A stretch of DNA of 64,000 nucleotides from contig CAVYHJ010000006.1 of the NCBI GenBank assembly GCA_963768165.1, positions 1 through 64,000 of the forward strand, written 5' to 3'. The translations under genes were made by a program, and so were the position numbers. Positions 28,559-38,219 of the stretch are shown here, in pieces. The DNA is from CAVYHJ01 sp963768165 [NCBI: uncultured bacterium]. Its GTDB lineage: Bacteria; UBP4; UBA4092. The notes below the pieces were generated by a model. That model made no database searches. It was not told where the DNA came from and saw nothing but the letters and a program-made list of their open reading frames with translations. Every line of letters starts with the position of its first letter. Position 1 is the stretch's first letter.

Positions 28559-28586
28559 GTAGAGACGTAACATGTTACGTCTCTAC
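28559..28586. repeat. 28-bp perfect palindrome (family P28), recA-recX gap
   Basis: GTAGAGACGTAACA is followed by its exact reverse complement. Identical at 53394-53421, where it is coding, and related at 38169 and 60114. In the recA-recX gap it could act as an RNA hairpin. Confidence 0.92.
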
Positions 28587-28611
28587 AATAAGATTGCAGA
28601 ATGGAAATGTA

Positions 28612-29664
28612 TTACGACTCGGCTTCGGTTTCACTTTTCTTGGATATAAAATTTAATCCAAGCTTTTCCCGTAATTTCTTTTCAATATCAGAAGAAATAT
28701 CAGGATTATCTTTCAGGAATTTACGCGCATTTTCCCGGCCCTGGCCTAATCTTTCATTCCCGTATGAAAACCAGGTTCCGCTCTTTTCAATTAATTTTTC
28801 ATTGCACGCCAAATCCAAAATATCTCCTTCTTTGGAAATTCCTTCTCCATAAAGAATGTCAAATTCAGCTTCTTTAAAGGGTGGAGCGACTTTATTTTTG
28901 ACGACTTTGACTTTAGTCCGGCTGCCGATTACATTTTCCCCTTCACGAATCGTTGTCACCCGGCGAATATCCAACCGCACGGACGAATAAAATTTCAACG
29001 CCCGTCCTCCGGGTGTGGTTTCGGGATTACCGAACATGACACCTATTTTCTCACGAATCTGGTTGATGAAAATCACACAGGTTTTGGATTTGCTGATGGC
29101 AGAAGTTAATTTTCTCAATGCCTGCGACATCAGCCGGGCTTGCAATCCCATGTGTGAATCCCCCATTTCCCCTTCAATTTCCGCTTGGGGAACTAACGCG
29201 GCGACCGAGTCAATGACGACAACATCCACGGCATTACTGCGAACCAGGGTTTCTACAATTTCCAATGCCTGTTCTCCGGTATCCGGTTGGGAAAGCCAGA
29301 GATTGTCGAGGTCAACGCCAAGAAGCTTGGAATAGGACGGGTCAAGAGCATGTTCTGCATCCACAAACGCTGCAATTCCACCCATCTTTTGAACCTGCGC
29401 AATAATTTGCAAAGAAAGAGTGGTTTTACCGGAAGATTCCGGACCAAAAATTTCTACGACCCGGCCTCGTGGAACACCGCCAATTCCCAAGGCATAATCC
29501 AGTGAAATTGATCCGGTGGGAATTGCCGGAATTTCCAAATGAGCGCTGGATTCACCTAGTCGCATGATCGCGCCTTTGCCAAACTGCCGTTCAATTTGAG
29601 CGACGGCCAATTCCAAAGCTTTACTCTTTTGAGTTTGTGTTTTACTATCCATTACTTGTGCCAT
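28612..29664 (-). CDS. recA: Recombinase RecA
   Basis: The 350-residue length is normal. It has [14 protein letters not shown] (Walker A), [22 protein letters not shown] (Walker B and loop 1) and [31 protein letters not shown] (loop 2, RecA signature). It catalyses homologous pairing and triggers LexA cleavage. AGGAG precedes the ATG. The DNA-repair regulator recX follows. Confidence 0.98.
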   Translation of the reverse strand: MAQVMDSKTQTQKSKALELAVAQIERQFGKGAIMRLGESSAHLEIPAIPTGSISLDYALGIGGVPRGRVVEIFGPESSGKTTLSLQIIAQVQKMGGIAAFVDAEHALDPSYSKLLGVDLDNLWLSQPDTGEQALEIVETLVRSNAVDVVVIDSVAALVPQAEIEGEMGDSHMGLQARLMSQALRKLTSAISKSKTCVIFINQIREKIGVMFGNPETTPGGRALKFYSSVRLDIRRVTTIREGENVIGSRTKVKVVKNKVAPPFKEAEFDILYGEGISKEGDILDLACNEKLIEKSGTWFSYGNERLGQGRENARKFLKDNPDISSDIEKKLREKLGLNFISKKSETEAES

Positions 29665-29809
29665 AATTTACATTCTCCTTTTGAAAAAATACATAATTTA
29701 CCCATGGACTACACTCTCCATTTCCCCACTTTAGATACATTAGCCTATTGTGTTTCAGGTTATCTGTCAAGCAGAAAATTGACTATAGAAGAATAAAGCC
29801 TTGTTCCCT

Positions 29810-30301
29810 TTATTTCAAGAAGGGAACCAAGGTTGGAATGGACTCCAGTTTTGAGACATAGGCTGGACTTAAATTTTCCATGCGAGCGCCCTCAATAATG
29901 ATTTTGAGATATTCTTCGGATGGCTTTAAGTCCGGCTGGCACCGTTCCTCCGAGACATAAAACAGTTTCACACGATGCACCGGCGCTCGATCATAAAGAT
30001 ATACTGTTATCGGATCGTCATATTCCTCATAAAGACCGGGAACCCCATTTTTCCTTTTTATAACCCAATAATCTTCATCAAGAATATTATAGAGAACCCC
30101 GTGCAATAAACCCTCGGGTTGAGGATGCACATTCGCTATACCACAATTATATTCCTCGGAATAATGGTCAAAGGTAAGTTTAAAATCTTTCAAGATTGCC
30201 GGTTGTTTGGATAGAATTCGAATATGCCGTATCTTATGCAATTCGCACCAATCACCTAAATCTTTTAGATTGATATTCGTGCCGTAAGCAAAATAGTACA
30301 T
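29810..30301 (-). CDS. Gamma-glutamylcyclotransferase-like (GGCT/AIG2) protein
   Basis: I start at ATG 30301 (MYYFAYGTNINL); the in-frame TTG at 30349 is less likely. YFAYGTN matches the substrate loop YxxYGSN of the GGCT fold. GLLHGVLYNILDEDYW fits the following strand and helix. At 163 residues the size is normal. Substrate not known. Confidence 0.8.
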   Translation of the reverse strand: MYYFAYGTNINLKDLGDWCELHKIRHIRILSKQPAILKDFKLTFDHYSEEYNCGIANVHPQPEGLLHGVLYNILDEDYWVIKRKNGVPGLYEEYDDPITVYLYDRAPVHRVKLFYVSEERCQPDLKPSEEYLKIIIEGARMENLSPAYVSKLESIPTLVPFLK

Positions 30302-30370
30302 ATATGAACCTTTGCTAGCCAAATGATAATACTCCGATTGCACATACAAGTCAAGTACTTAAGGTAATGT

Positions 30371-31361
30371 GTACAGACATATGGCGGGTTTTTTAGAATG
30401 AGGAGATGTCTATACGTATGGCAACGACGATTCAAGAGGAACGATTACGCTGGGTATTACCTATAATAAAGAAAGAGATACGGTTAAAGGAGGTGTGTAA
30501 GATTTGTCCACACAGCCAACGAAGTTTGGAGCGATGGGCGGCGGCGTATCGGAAAGGAGGAGAGAAGGCTTTGGAGCCGCAATCCACCCGACCCAAAACT
30601 TGTACAAAAGAAACCACTCTCCGAGTGAAAGAGAGAATTCTGGAAATCCGGAAGAAAACGAAAAAGTGCGCTCTAAAGATCCATTGGCACTTGGCCAAAG
30701 AAGGAGTGAGGATTCATGCACGGACTATCGGGAAGATCTTGAAGAAAGAAGGGTTGGTGAGGAAATATCGGGTGAAGAAAATGAAATACAAGTATTTGAA
30801 AGCACCACGATCGGTCGGTGAACTTCTAGAGATCGATGTGAAGTATGTTCCCGGAAAGGTAGCGGGACAACGCTATTATCAGTATACCGCCATTGATCTG
30901 GCGTCCCGCTGGAGACATTTGGCGGTCTATGACGAACAATCCAGTTTCCACTCTCTCCGGTTTTTAAAAGAGGTCCTGGATCGTTTCCCTCATAGAATAC
31001 AAGCGATTAAAACTGACAACGGGGTGATCTTCACCAACTACTACACCGGCGTAAACAAACGCCGTGATCGAACCCTGAAAACCCTTCACCCGCTGGATGT
31101 CTTTTGCCAAGAAAGAAATATAGTGCATTATCTTATTGATCCGGGAAAGCCCGCGCAAAATGGAACCGTCGAACGAAGTCACCGGGAAGACCAGGAGAAA
31201 TTTTATGACCAAAACACCTTCCAGAACTTCCAAGACTTGCAAAATAAATTGAAACGCTGGAATATAGAATACAATCATCTGGAACATTGCGGCTTACTGG
31301 GCAAATCACCCAATGAGTTCATGGCACAATACCAAAAACCTAAACCGCCAAATGTTCGTAC
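30371..31361 (+). mobile_element. IS481-type insertion sequence
   Basis: GTACAGACATATGGCGG (30371-30387) and the reverse complement of 31345-31361 (GTACGAACATTTGGCGG) match at 14 of 17 bases and bracket a DDE integrase gene. The right repeat overlaps the last codons of the gene. Flanking duplication was not seen, so the exact tips may extend several bases further. Confidence 0.75.
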
Positions 31362-31365
31362 CTAA
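30418..31365 (+). CDS. IS481-family transposase (rve integrase core)
   Basis: An AGGAG at 30401-30405 abuts ATG 30406 but is 12 bases from ATG 30418, so I prefer 30418. The 315-residue protein has an N-terminal HTH (KEVCKICPHSQRSLERWAAAYR) and an integrase core. The core carries LLEIDVKYVP (Asp), IKTDNGVIF (Asp) and NGTVERSHRED (Glu), the DDE triad. The frame is intact. Confidence 0.93.
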   Translation: MATTIQEERLRWVLPIIKKEIRLKEVCKICPHSQRSLERWAAAYRKGGEKALEPQSTRPKTCTKETTLRVKERILEIRKKTKKCALKIHWHLAKEGVRIHARTIGKILKKEGLVRKYRVKKMKYKYLKAPRSVGELLEIDVKYVPGKVAGQRYYQYTAIDLASRWRHLAVYDEQSSFHSLRFLKEVLDRFPHRIQAIKTDNGVIFTNYYTGVNKRRDRTLKTLHPLDVFCQERNIVHYLIDPGKPAQNGTVERSHREDQEKFYDQNTFQNFQDLQNKLKRWNIEYNHLEHCGLLGKSPNEFMAQYQKPKPPNVRT

Positions 31366-31419
31366 AACATTAAATTATTTTGCATTTTAATCCCAAAACC
31401 GGTTACAATGTGAATCACA

Positions 31420-32274
31420 ATGATGCGTCGTTTAAATATACTTTTATGCATTATTTTCTTCGTTTTTGTGAGCATAACTGCCGAATCCAAGACAGAATTG
31501 CCCCAACCTGATTACAACCGAATTATAAAAACAATAGTACATTTGACAAAAGATATTGGTTCCCGCCCAGCCGGGTCGGAACAAACGAGCCAGGCAATTC
31601 AATTTGTTTCTCAAGAACTAAAGAGTATGGGCTATCATCCTATTTATCAGGATTTTCGCCTGCCAGATAATACGCAGGGGCGCTCTGTGGATGTTTTTGA
31701 TGTCGGCACTACTCAACGAGAAATTATACTCACCGCTCACGTAGATACTCTGCCGGATAGTCCGGGCGCCAATGAGGATGCCAGCGGTGTCGCGGTACTC
31801 CTGGAATTGGCTCGGACGGTTCGGAAATATCATATCCCTGTGGGTGTTCATTTCCTTTTTTTGGGCGCGGAAGAAAAAATCCATGGGTATGAAGAAGAGT
31901 CTTATTTTAGTTCCGCACGTTTTATGGATTATCAAAAAGAACGGGGAGTACAATTCATGAATGGCGTTATTGTAATAGACAAAATTGGTGCAGGAGAAAA
32001 ACTCCAAGTTACACTCATAGACAGTACGACATCCAATATAATGGATAAATTACTCGACAAATCCAACCAATTGAAAATTCCTGTGGAAAAACAAGTGGTG
32101 CAACAAGAAGAACTGGAATCTATCCCTTATGTAGATATCGGACTGGAAACTGTTCGTTTGGAATGGAGTCCAAACCCCCATTTACATTCCTCTAAAGATA
32201 CGGCAGATAAAATTGAAAGAAAAAAGATTGAAACTGCTTATACCCTGCTGGAGAATTTTCTCATTGTGCCTTAA
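31420..32274 (+). CDS. Secreted M28-family zinc aminopeptidase
   Basis: The 284-residue protein has a signal peptide (about residues 1-21). M28 metal motifs follow in order: LTAHVDT (His and Asp), GANEDASGVAVLLELA (bridging Asp), FLGAEE (catalytic Glu and metal Glu), IDKIG (Asp) and HLHSSKDTADKI (His). It probably removes N-terminal amino acids from peptides outside the cytoplasm. The gene follows the IS481 element by about 55 bases. Confidence 0.92.
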   Translation: MMRRLNILLCIIFFVFVSITAESKTELPQPDYNRIIKTIVHLTKDIGSRPAGSEQTSQAIQFVSQELKSMGYHPIYQDFRLPDNTQGRSVDVFDVGTTQREIILTAHVDTLPDSPGANEDASGVAVLLELARTVRKYHIPVGVHFLFLGAEEKIHGYEEESYFSSARFMDYQKERGVQFMNGVIVIDKIGAGEKLQVTLIDSTTSNIMDKLLDKSNQLKIPVEKQVVQQEELESIPYVDIGLETVRLEWSPNPHLHSSKDTADKIERKKIETAYTLLENFLIVP

Positions 32275-32433
32275 AAACTCGGAAAATAAAAGTACGGTTC
32301 TATTTTATTTGTCCGGTTATAGAACAGGATTGATTTAACCACTGACTTGTCTTGACATGATAATTAAAAGGAAGTATCAAGAATAATGCGCGGTTGATTT
32401 TCTCCCCGGAAGCAGTTATCTTTACTTGAAACC

Positions 32434-32928
32434 TTAGTCCAATTTGTGAATCGTCGCTGCGATTTTCCCATTCTTGATTTCAATAATCCCGACACCCAGG
32501 GGAAGGCTAAACCGTTTTCTCCCTGCCCCACCGGGATTGAAAAATAAGGTTCCATCTATCTCTTTTTGAAAGGGGACATGGGTATGACCAAAGACGACAA
32601 TATCTATTTTCTGATTTGCCAATTCCAGTTTCACGGTATCATGAATTTCCTGTCTAAGAGACGGTATGCCATACCCCAATGCCTGATGTATCAATAAGAT
32701 GGTTTTCCCTTCAAAAGTCAAAATCTGCTTTTCCGGCAAACGTTTGAGTAAGATATACGGGTCTACATTACCCCGCACGGCATTGACCGGCGCAAGAGAC
32801 TCCAATTGAATTAAAACCTCTTCTGTATCAATATCCCCGGCGTGTAAAATAACATCCACTTTATCCAACAACTCAAAAACCTTGGGATGTATTTGTCCAT
32901 GAGTGTCGGTGATTATGCCAAGTTTCAT
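32434..32928 (-). CDS. YfcE/MJ0936-type metallophosphoesterase
   Basis: The 164-residue protein shows all calcineurin-type metal motifs: ITDTHG, LHAGDID, AVRGNVD, IHQALGYG, FGHTHVP and FNPGG. It is a small cytoplasmic phosphodiesterase of the YfcE/YsnB class; natural substrate not known. Size is normal. Confidence 0.93.
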   Translation of the reverse strand: MKLGIITDTHGQIHPKVFELLDKVDVILHAGDIDTEEVLIQLESLAPVNAVRGNVDPYILLKRLPEKQILTFEGKTILLIHQALGYGIPSLRQEIHDTVKLELANQKIDIVVFGHTHVPFQKEIDGTLFFNPGGAGRKRFSLPLGVGIIEIKNGKIAATIHKLD

Positions 32929-33537
32929 GAAAATACTTTAACACATTAGTAAATATATTTGACGCAAAAGAATAAGAAAAATATTTTTACGATAACTTCA
33001 ATCCTTTGGTATTTATTATGAAGAAAAAATGAAATACTATCCCTCTGATTAGAATCATCCTTATTGCAATTTCTGCTATTGCTACGTGTATACAAGAGTG
33101 GCAACAACATAGTTTAGATGAATCAGTTAAAACGGGTTTAACTCTTCCCCCCCTTTCAACTCTCATAGACATTCCGCTATTTATCGAACCATACAATTTT
33201 CTCCCCACTTGACATTATAGGTTTTGACATGCCGTTATCGGTGGCCAATCGCCAAATCTTGCAATTTTACGTTTCTGGGGACGGTTTCGGCTGTTTTTTT
33301 CATTGCCCAAGCCTATCCTGCTGTCGGTTATAGCGCTGGAAGACCGTAACGGGACAGGAACTGATAGAAGTAATAAGGTTGCCGCAACTTACTGTTTTTC
33401 AATACTTTATAAAATTGTAATTTTTTTGTAAGGGAATAATGAATTCTGCCGTCTTTTAAAATAGAGAAAACGAAATATTTTGAAAGGAACAACTCCTTTT
33501 ATTACCTACTATAGTAAAAAATAGCAGGTATTGGCCA
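32929..33537. other. Roughly 600-base intergenic region with small hairpins
   Basis: I see no convincing protein gene. AAAGGA-N5-TCCTTT (near 33481-33498) and an imperfect ACCTACTA/TAGCAGGT hairpin just before ATG 33538 stand in the leader of the HTH gene. TTGACA-like boxes occur near 33211 and 33225. The G+C-richer stretch 33240-33410 differs from its AT-rich surroundings and could be an RNA or gene remnant, but I cannot name it. Confidence 0.4.
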
Positions 33538-33993
33538 ATGAAACGGAAAACAAGAAAAAAACTTGTACATACCACTATTATACAGGAATGGAAGTGTCGT
33601 TCCTGTAATAATACAGCATGTGTCTTTTCCGCGGCTTGTTCCCATGTATATTTTCCTGACCAGATTCATTCACTATCTCCAATCTTAGTAAGGGGACTCC
33701 AAATAATGCGCAATTACCATCATTATCCGGATTTGCGTGTAACCGATATAGCCAAAACCATGCATTTATCCGTGAGGAAATTACAAAGCTTATTTCACAA
33801 AGAACTCCATTATATCTTTCGCGACTATTTAAGCGAAATGCGCTTATCTCATGCCCGGAAAATGCAATTCGAACGCCCTTGGTTAACTCTTGACCAAATC
33901 CGCAAAAGAGTCGGGTTTGCCTCAAAAAATGGGTATTATTTCGCTCTCCATAAACAACAACAAAAACTTATTAAGCATTTTCTTAATTCATAG
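33538..33993 (+). CDS. AraC-type HTH protein with an N-terminal Cys cluster
   Basis: The 151-residue protein begins with a basic segment and WKCRSCNNTACVFSAAC, four Cys that could bind metal. A bipartite AraC HTH follows (VTDIAKTMHLSVRKLQSLFHKEL; LDQIRKRVGFASKNGYYFALHKQQ). There is no ligand-binding domain. It faces the large repeat-protein and Rhs locus and may regulate it (inference from position). Confidence 0.75.
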   Translation: MKRKTRKKLVHTTIIQEWKCRSCNNTACVFSAACSHVYFPDQIHSLSPILVRGLQIMRNYHHYPDLRVTDIAKTMHLSVRKLQSLFHKELHYIFRDYLSEMRLSHARKMQFERPWLTLDQIRKRVGFASKNGYYFALHKQQQKLIKHFLNS

Positions 33994-34100
33994 GAAGAAT
34001 CTCTCATTTCCAACGAATTCCTGCCATTCTTTTATTCTCTAATTAAAAAATATCCCCCATAACATTCAAATCCACTCATTTTTTTTGCACATATTGGGAC

Positions 34101-34128
34101 TTGACAATTAAGAATTCAAGGTTAATAT
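34101..34128 (+). promoter_or_regulatory. Putative sigma70-type promoter of the repeat-protein operon
   Basis: TTGACA (34101-34106) and TAATAT (34123-34128) are separated by 16 bases. They lie about 130 bases before ATG 34261, leaving a long leader. Confidence 0.6.
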
Positions 34129-34260
34129 TCTTGTACGATAATTTTAATTTTAGGGATAGGAAAGGGGTAAAAAAGAAGTAACTATCTGATCGACTATATG
34201 TCAACTCAAGGCTATAGTGACTCTTGTCCAGGAAAATAAAAATACAAAAGGAGGTTGCTT

Positions 34261-37200
34261 ATGTTCAAAAAGAACAATACGTACAGATTTAATTTTTTGA
34301 TGTATCTTCGTTGGGTGGTATTAACAGGAATCTTATCTCTGTGCTTGTCTCAGGAAAGTTTGGCGAGTATTCCCTTTCAAATCAATATCCAAGGACAAGT
34401 GACGGATACCACGGGGAATCCGGTGCCGGATGGAAACTACACTTTCACGTTTAATCTTTACGCGACCTCCGCCGGAAGTACTACGGCTTATATATATACA
34501 GAAAGTACTTCCAACTATCCAGTACAAAGCGGAATATTCAGTTATCTTTTGGGAACCAATAATGCGTTAACCTTACCGTTTGGAGTTCCTTATTGGCTGG
34601 GTGTTCAATTCAATAATGATCCCGAAATGACTCCCCGGCAGGAGATCGTTTCGGTGGGTAATGCCTATAAAGCATGGAATTCGGATAGTGCGGGTATAGC
34701 GGTATATGCCATAGTTGCTGGTACTGCCTCTACTGCCAATAATGCTACTAATGCAATCAATGCCACGAATGCCAATTCTGCGACATTCGCTTTTACGGCC
34801 AGCACCGCCACGACTCTGATTTCGGCTTCGAATATTTTGGGCGGTACACTGGCGAATACACTGTTGGATCCCACCGTTGCACTACTGACGGCCAACCAGA
34901 ACTATACCGGGATTAATACATTCGGAGTGGTCACGGCAACCGATACATGGTCGTTGGTAACGGTTCAATCGGCATCCAGCACCAAGAACATCTGGGTATT
35001 AGATACGGTCAATGCACCCTATGTCAATGCGACCGTTAATTATGCGATAACCGCTGGGAGTGTAACAAGCGCCACGAATGCAGTTTTTGCCTATACCGCC
35101 AGCACCTCTTCCACGGCAATTTATGCCCTAGTTGCCGGTAATGCCTCTACTGCCAATAATGCTACTAATGCAATCAATGCCACGAATGCCAATTCTGCGA
35201 CATTCGCTTTTACGGCCAGCACCGCCACGACTCTGATTTCGGCTTCGAATATTTTGGGCGGTACACTGGCGAATACACTGTTGGATCCCACTGTTTCATT
35301 ACTGACGGCCAACCAGAACTATACCGGGATTAATACATTCGGGGTAGTCACGGCAACCGATACATGGTCGTTGGTAACGGTTCAATCGGCATCCAGTACC
35401 AAGAACATCTGGGTATTAGATACGGTCAATGCACCCTATGTCAATGCGACCGTTAATTATGCGATAACCGCTGGCAATGTAACAAGCGCCACGAATGCAG
35501 TTTTTGCCTATACCGCCAGCACCTCTTCTACGGCAATTTATGCCCTAGTTGCCGGTAATGCCTCTACCGCCGATAATGCTACTAATGCAATCAATGCCAC
35601 GAATGCCAATTCTGCGACATTCGCTTTTACGGCCAGCACCGCCACGACTCTGATTTCGGCTTCGAATATTTTGGGCGGTACACTGGCGAATACACTGTTG
35701 GATCCCACCGTTGCACTACTGACGGCCAACCAGAACTATACCGGGATTAATACATTCGGGGTAGTCACGGCAACCGATACGTGGTCGTTGATAACAGTTC
35801 AATCGGCATCCAGCACCAAGAACATCTGGGTATTAGATACGGTCAATGCACCCTATGTCAATGCGACCGTTAATTATGCGATAACCGCTGGGAGTGTAAC
35901 AAGCGCCACGAATGCAGTTTTTGCCTATACCGCCAGCACCTCTTCCACGGCAATTTATGCCCTAGTTGCCGGTAATGCCTCTACCGCCGATAATGCTACG
36001 AATGCAGTCAATGCCACCAATGCCAATTCTGCGACATTCGCTTTTACGGCCAGCACCGCCACGACTCTGATTTCGGCTTCGAATATTTTGGGCGGTACAC
36101 TGGCGAATACACTGTTGGATCCCACCGTTGCACTACTGACGGCCAACCAGAACTATACCGGGATTAATACATTCGGAGTGGTCACGGCAACCGATACATG
36201 GTCGTTGGTAACGGTTCAATCGGCATCCAGCACCAAGAACATCTGGGTATTAGATACGGTCAATGCACCCTATGTCAATGCGACCGTTAATTATGCGATA
36301 ACCGCTGGGAGTGTAACAAGCGCCACGAATGCAGTTTTTGCCTATACCGCCAGCACCTCTTCCACGGCAATCTTTGCCTATACGGCCAGCACCGCCACAA
36401 CTCTAATTTCGGCAGCCAATATTAGCGGAGGAACTTTAGCCGATGCCCGATTGTCTTCAAATGTACCTTTTCTGAATGCGAATCAGACTTTTACAGGAAT
36501 TAATGTCCTAGGAATAGTTACTGCGAATAATACTTGGTCTCTAACCACCATTCAATCCGGACTTTCAACCAAATATATTTGGGCAACCGATACCTTAAAT
36601 GGTCCCACGTATATTATTTCCACTGTAGCGTATGCCTATCAATCGGGAACTACCAGTTTTGCCAACGGAAATGCAATCTTTGCTTATACCGCCAGTACTT
36701 CTTCCACGGCAATTTTTTCCTATACGGCTTCTACGGCTACCACTCTAACTTCGGCAGCCAACATCGCGGGAGGCACTCTGGCAGATGCACGGCTTTCTAC
36801 AAATGTTCCACTATTAAATGCGAATAATACTTTTAGTGTAGCTAATTATTTTTATGGTGTTACTATCAGCAGTAACTGGAGTCCGTCACAAGAAACATCC
36901 TTGGTTGTGCAAGGTTCCTCGAATGGTTCTGGTTGGCCCGGAATGATGAGTATTGGTGGGAATGGACAAGTTTCAGTTTCATATGGAGGTATTGGTGCGG
37001 GATTATTTGGTGGTATCGGTGCCAACAGTGGTGGATCACATACTTATCAAGCCGGTCCAGGAGGGGCGGGAGCATATCTTTCAGGTGGTCAAGGAGGAAT
37101 TAATTATGGCGGTGGTAACGGCAATGGGGGAGTAGGGTTAATTGTACTTGGTGGATATGATTCCAGTACGACTACTCGTTCGAGTGCGATCCAAGCGACA

Positions 37201-37566
37201 GGAAATATCACCTTGGGAACAGGGTACACGGTAGATGGAGTAGATGTCAGCCAGCAAAATGCCACTTGGCTGGGGTCTACCGCTTCACAAACCCTCACCG
37301 CTGCTTCGTTTTATGATGTCGTTACATCGGTCAATTATGTTAATGGAGGAGTCAATGTAGCATGGTCAGCACCATTCACCCAGCCGCCCTCAATTACAAG
37401 CGGAATTCTTAATTCCAGTTATTCAACAGTTACTTCGTATGATGTTCAATGGACATACTCATCCAGTACCGTCGGCACCTTTCGGGTTAACTATCATACT
37501 GGTGTAACTTCTGGTGAAGCTGCCACCAATGCAGTGACTGTAATGATTCATACCATCGGAAAATAA
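34261..37566 (+). CDS. Large secreted protein with 139-residue repeats, tail-fibre-like
   Basis: The start is ATG 34261, with AAAGGAGG 6 bases upstream. A signal peptide (to about residue 35) leads to an N-terminal domain (FQINIQGQVTDTTGNPVPDGNYTFTFNLY to PEMTPRQEIVSVG). This domain is known from bacterial surface and fibre-like proteins. Four almost identical 139-residue repeats follow (ATFAFTASTATTLISASNILGGTL ... YTGINTFGVVTATDTW), then two diverged ones. A Gly-rich stretch and a small C-terminal domain end the protein. The composition (Ala, Thr, Asn, Ser) suggests an elongated beta-fibre on the cell surface. It precedes the Rhs gene, but no joint role is proven. Confidence 0.85.
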   Translation: MFKKNNTYRFNFLMYLRWVVLTGILSLCLSQESLASIPFQINIQGQVTDTTGNPVPDGNYTFTFNLYATSAGSTTAYIYTESTSNYPVQSGIFSYLLGTNNALTLPFGVPYWLGVQFNNDPEMTPRQEIVSVGNAYKAWNSDSAGIAVYAIVAGTASTANNATNAINATNANSATFAFTASTATTLISASNILGGTLANTLLDPTVALLTANQNYTGINTFGVVTATDTWSLVTVQSASSTKNIWVLDTVNAPYVNATVNYAITAGSVTSATNAVFAYTASTSSTAIYALVAGNASTANNATNAINATNANSATFAFTASTATTLISASNILGGTLANTLLDPTVSLLTANQNYTGINTFGVVTATDTWSLVTVQSASSTKNIWVLDTVNAPYVNATVNYAITAGNVTSATNAVFAYTASTSSTAIYALVAGNASTADNATNAINATNANSATFAFTASTATTLISASNILGGTLANTLLDPTVALLTANQNYTGINTFGVVTATDTWSLITVQSASSTKNIWVLDTVNAPYVNATVNYAITAGSVTSATNAVFAYTASTSSTAIYALVAGNASTADNATNAVNATNANSATFAFTASTATTLISASNILGGTLANTLLDPTVALLTANQNYTGINTFGVVTATDTWSLVTVQSASSTKNIWVLDTVNAPYVNATVNYAITAGSVTSATNAVFAYTASTSSTAIFAYTASTATTLISAANISGGTLADARLSSNVPFLNANQTFTGINVLGIVTANNTWSLTTIQSGLSTKYIWATDTLNGPTYIISTVAYAYQSGTTSFANGNAIFAYTASTSSTAIFSYTASTATTLTSAANIAGGTLADARLSTNVPLLNANNTFSVANYFYGVTISSNWSPSQETSLVVQGSSNGSGWPGMMSIGGNGQVSVSYGGIGAGLFGGIGANSGGSHTYQAGPGGAGAYLSGGQGGINYGGGNGNGGVGLIVLGGYDSSTTTRSSAIQATGNITLGTGYTVDGVDVSQQNATWLGSTASQTLTAASFYDVVTSVNYVNGGVNVAWSAPFTQPPSITSGILNSSYSTVTSYDVQWTYSSSTVGTFRVNYHTGVTSGEAATNAVTVMIHTIGK
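34706..36373 (+). repeat. Four tandem 417-bp repeats
   Basis: Units begin near 34706, 35123, 35540 and 35957 and are 417 bases (139 codons) long. They differ at only a handful of bases (for example AATAATGCT against GATAATGCT). Such identity implies recent expansion or conversion and makes copy number liable to change. Confidence 0.95.
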
Positions 37567-37578
37567 AAGGAGGAAATT

Positions 37579-38145
37579 ATGAAAAAATTATTACTACTGT
37601 TTGTTTTATTGCCCTGCCTGTCATGGGCGCAGGTAACCTATAGTGGGGTGAGTATTGTTTCTATAATGACCACGAGAGATTCCCCACCTGAGATTACCGT
37701 GAGTGCGGGATGTGTGTTCCGCGGTGTATCTTCCGCTCAAGCAAATCAATTGGGATTGATGGGTATTGGACGAGATTCAACCACCGAGTCAATAGTCACA
37801 ACCTATAACGGATATGATCCACAAACCCAGCAAGCGTTTATTTTGATTCCCAATCAAACCTTTACCCTTCCCAATGATGGATTGACTTCGGACCAATATG
37901 TGACCTCGATTCAAAATTATGTCGCGAAACGATATAAAATCTACGCCGACCAAATTACAGGCAGATTCTTCACGACTCCTAAGATAAAGAACAATATAAA
38001 TTTGAATTCCTCGGTATCTCCTCAATATCAGGTGGAGAAATCGGAGAAGGAACACTACTCTTCCACTCAAACGGATAACGGCACAACGAATACGCCGAAT
38101 GTTTTTTGGAATAAAAATATCTTGGCATCCAATACGAAAGAATAA
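37579..38145 (+). CDS. Small secreted protein of unknown function
   Basis: The 188-residue protein has a clear signal peptide (MKKLLLLFVLLPCLSWA). The mature part contains PEITVSAGCVFRGVSSAQANQ and a Ser/Asn-rich tail. GGAGG stands before the ATG, 12 bases after the repeat-protein stop, so the two form an operon. No family recognised. Confidence 0.75.
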   Translation: MKKLLLLFVLLPCLSWAQVTYSGVSIVSIMTTRDSPPEITVSAGCVFRGVSSAQANQLGLMGIGRDSTTESIVTTYNGYDPQTQQAFILIPNQTFTLPNDGLTSDQYVTSIQNYVAKRYKIYADQITGRFFTTPKIKNNINLNSSVSPQYQVEKSEKEHYSSTQTDNGTTNTPNVFWNKNILASNTKE

Positions 38146-38168
38146 AGTATTATATACGCGAGTTGCCA

Positions 38169-38197
38169 GTAGAGACGTTCCACCAGAACGTCTCTAC
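38169..38197. repeat. Variant of the P28 palindrome before the Rhs gene
   Basis: GTAGAGACGTTC, a 5-base loop CACCA, and the exact complement GAACGTCTCTAC. The outer arms match the 28-bp palindrome at 28559 and 53394. It lies between the secreted protein gene and the Rhs start. Confidence 0.85.
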
Positions 38198-38219
38198 TAT
38201 TCATGGAGGTATAACGGTT

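Noticed and set aside
32929-33537. Riboswitch in the gap before the AraC-type gene
   Set aside because: I could not find the conserved bases of cobalamin, c-di-GMP or molybdenum-cofactor riboswitches.
34665-36146. Four repeated antisense ORFs of about 63-76 codons
   Set aside because: They are the reverse strand of the 417-bp repeats in the surface-protein gene and recur only because the repeats do.
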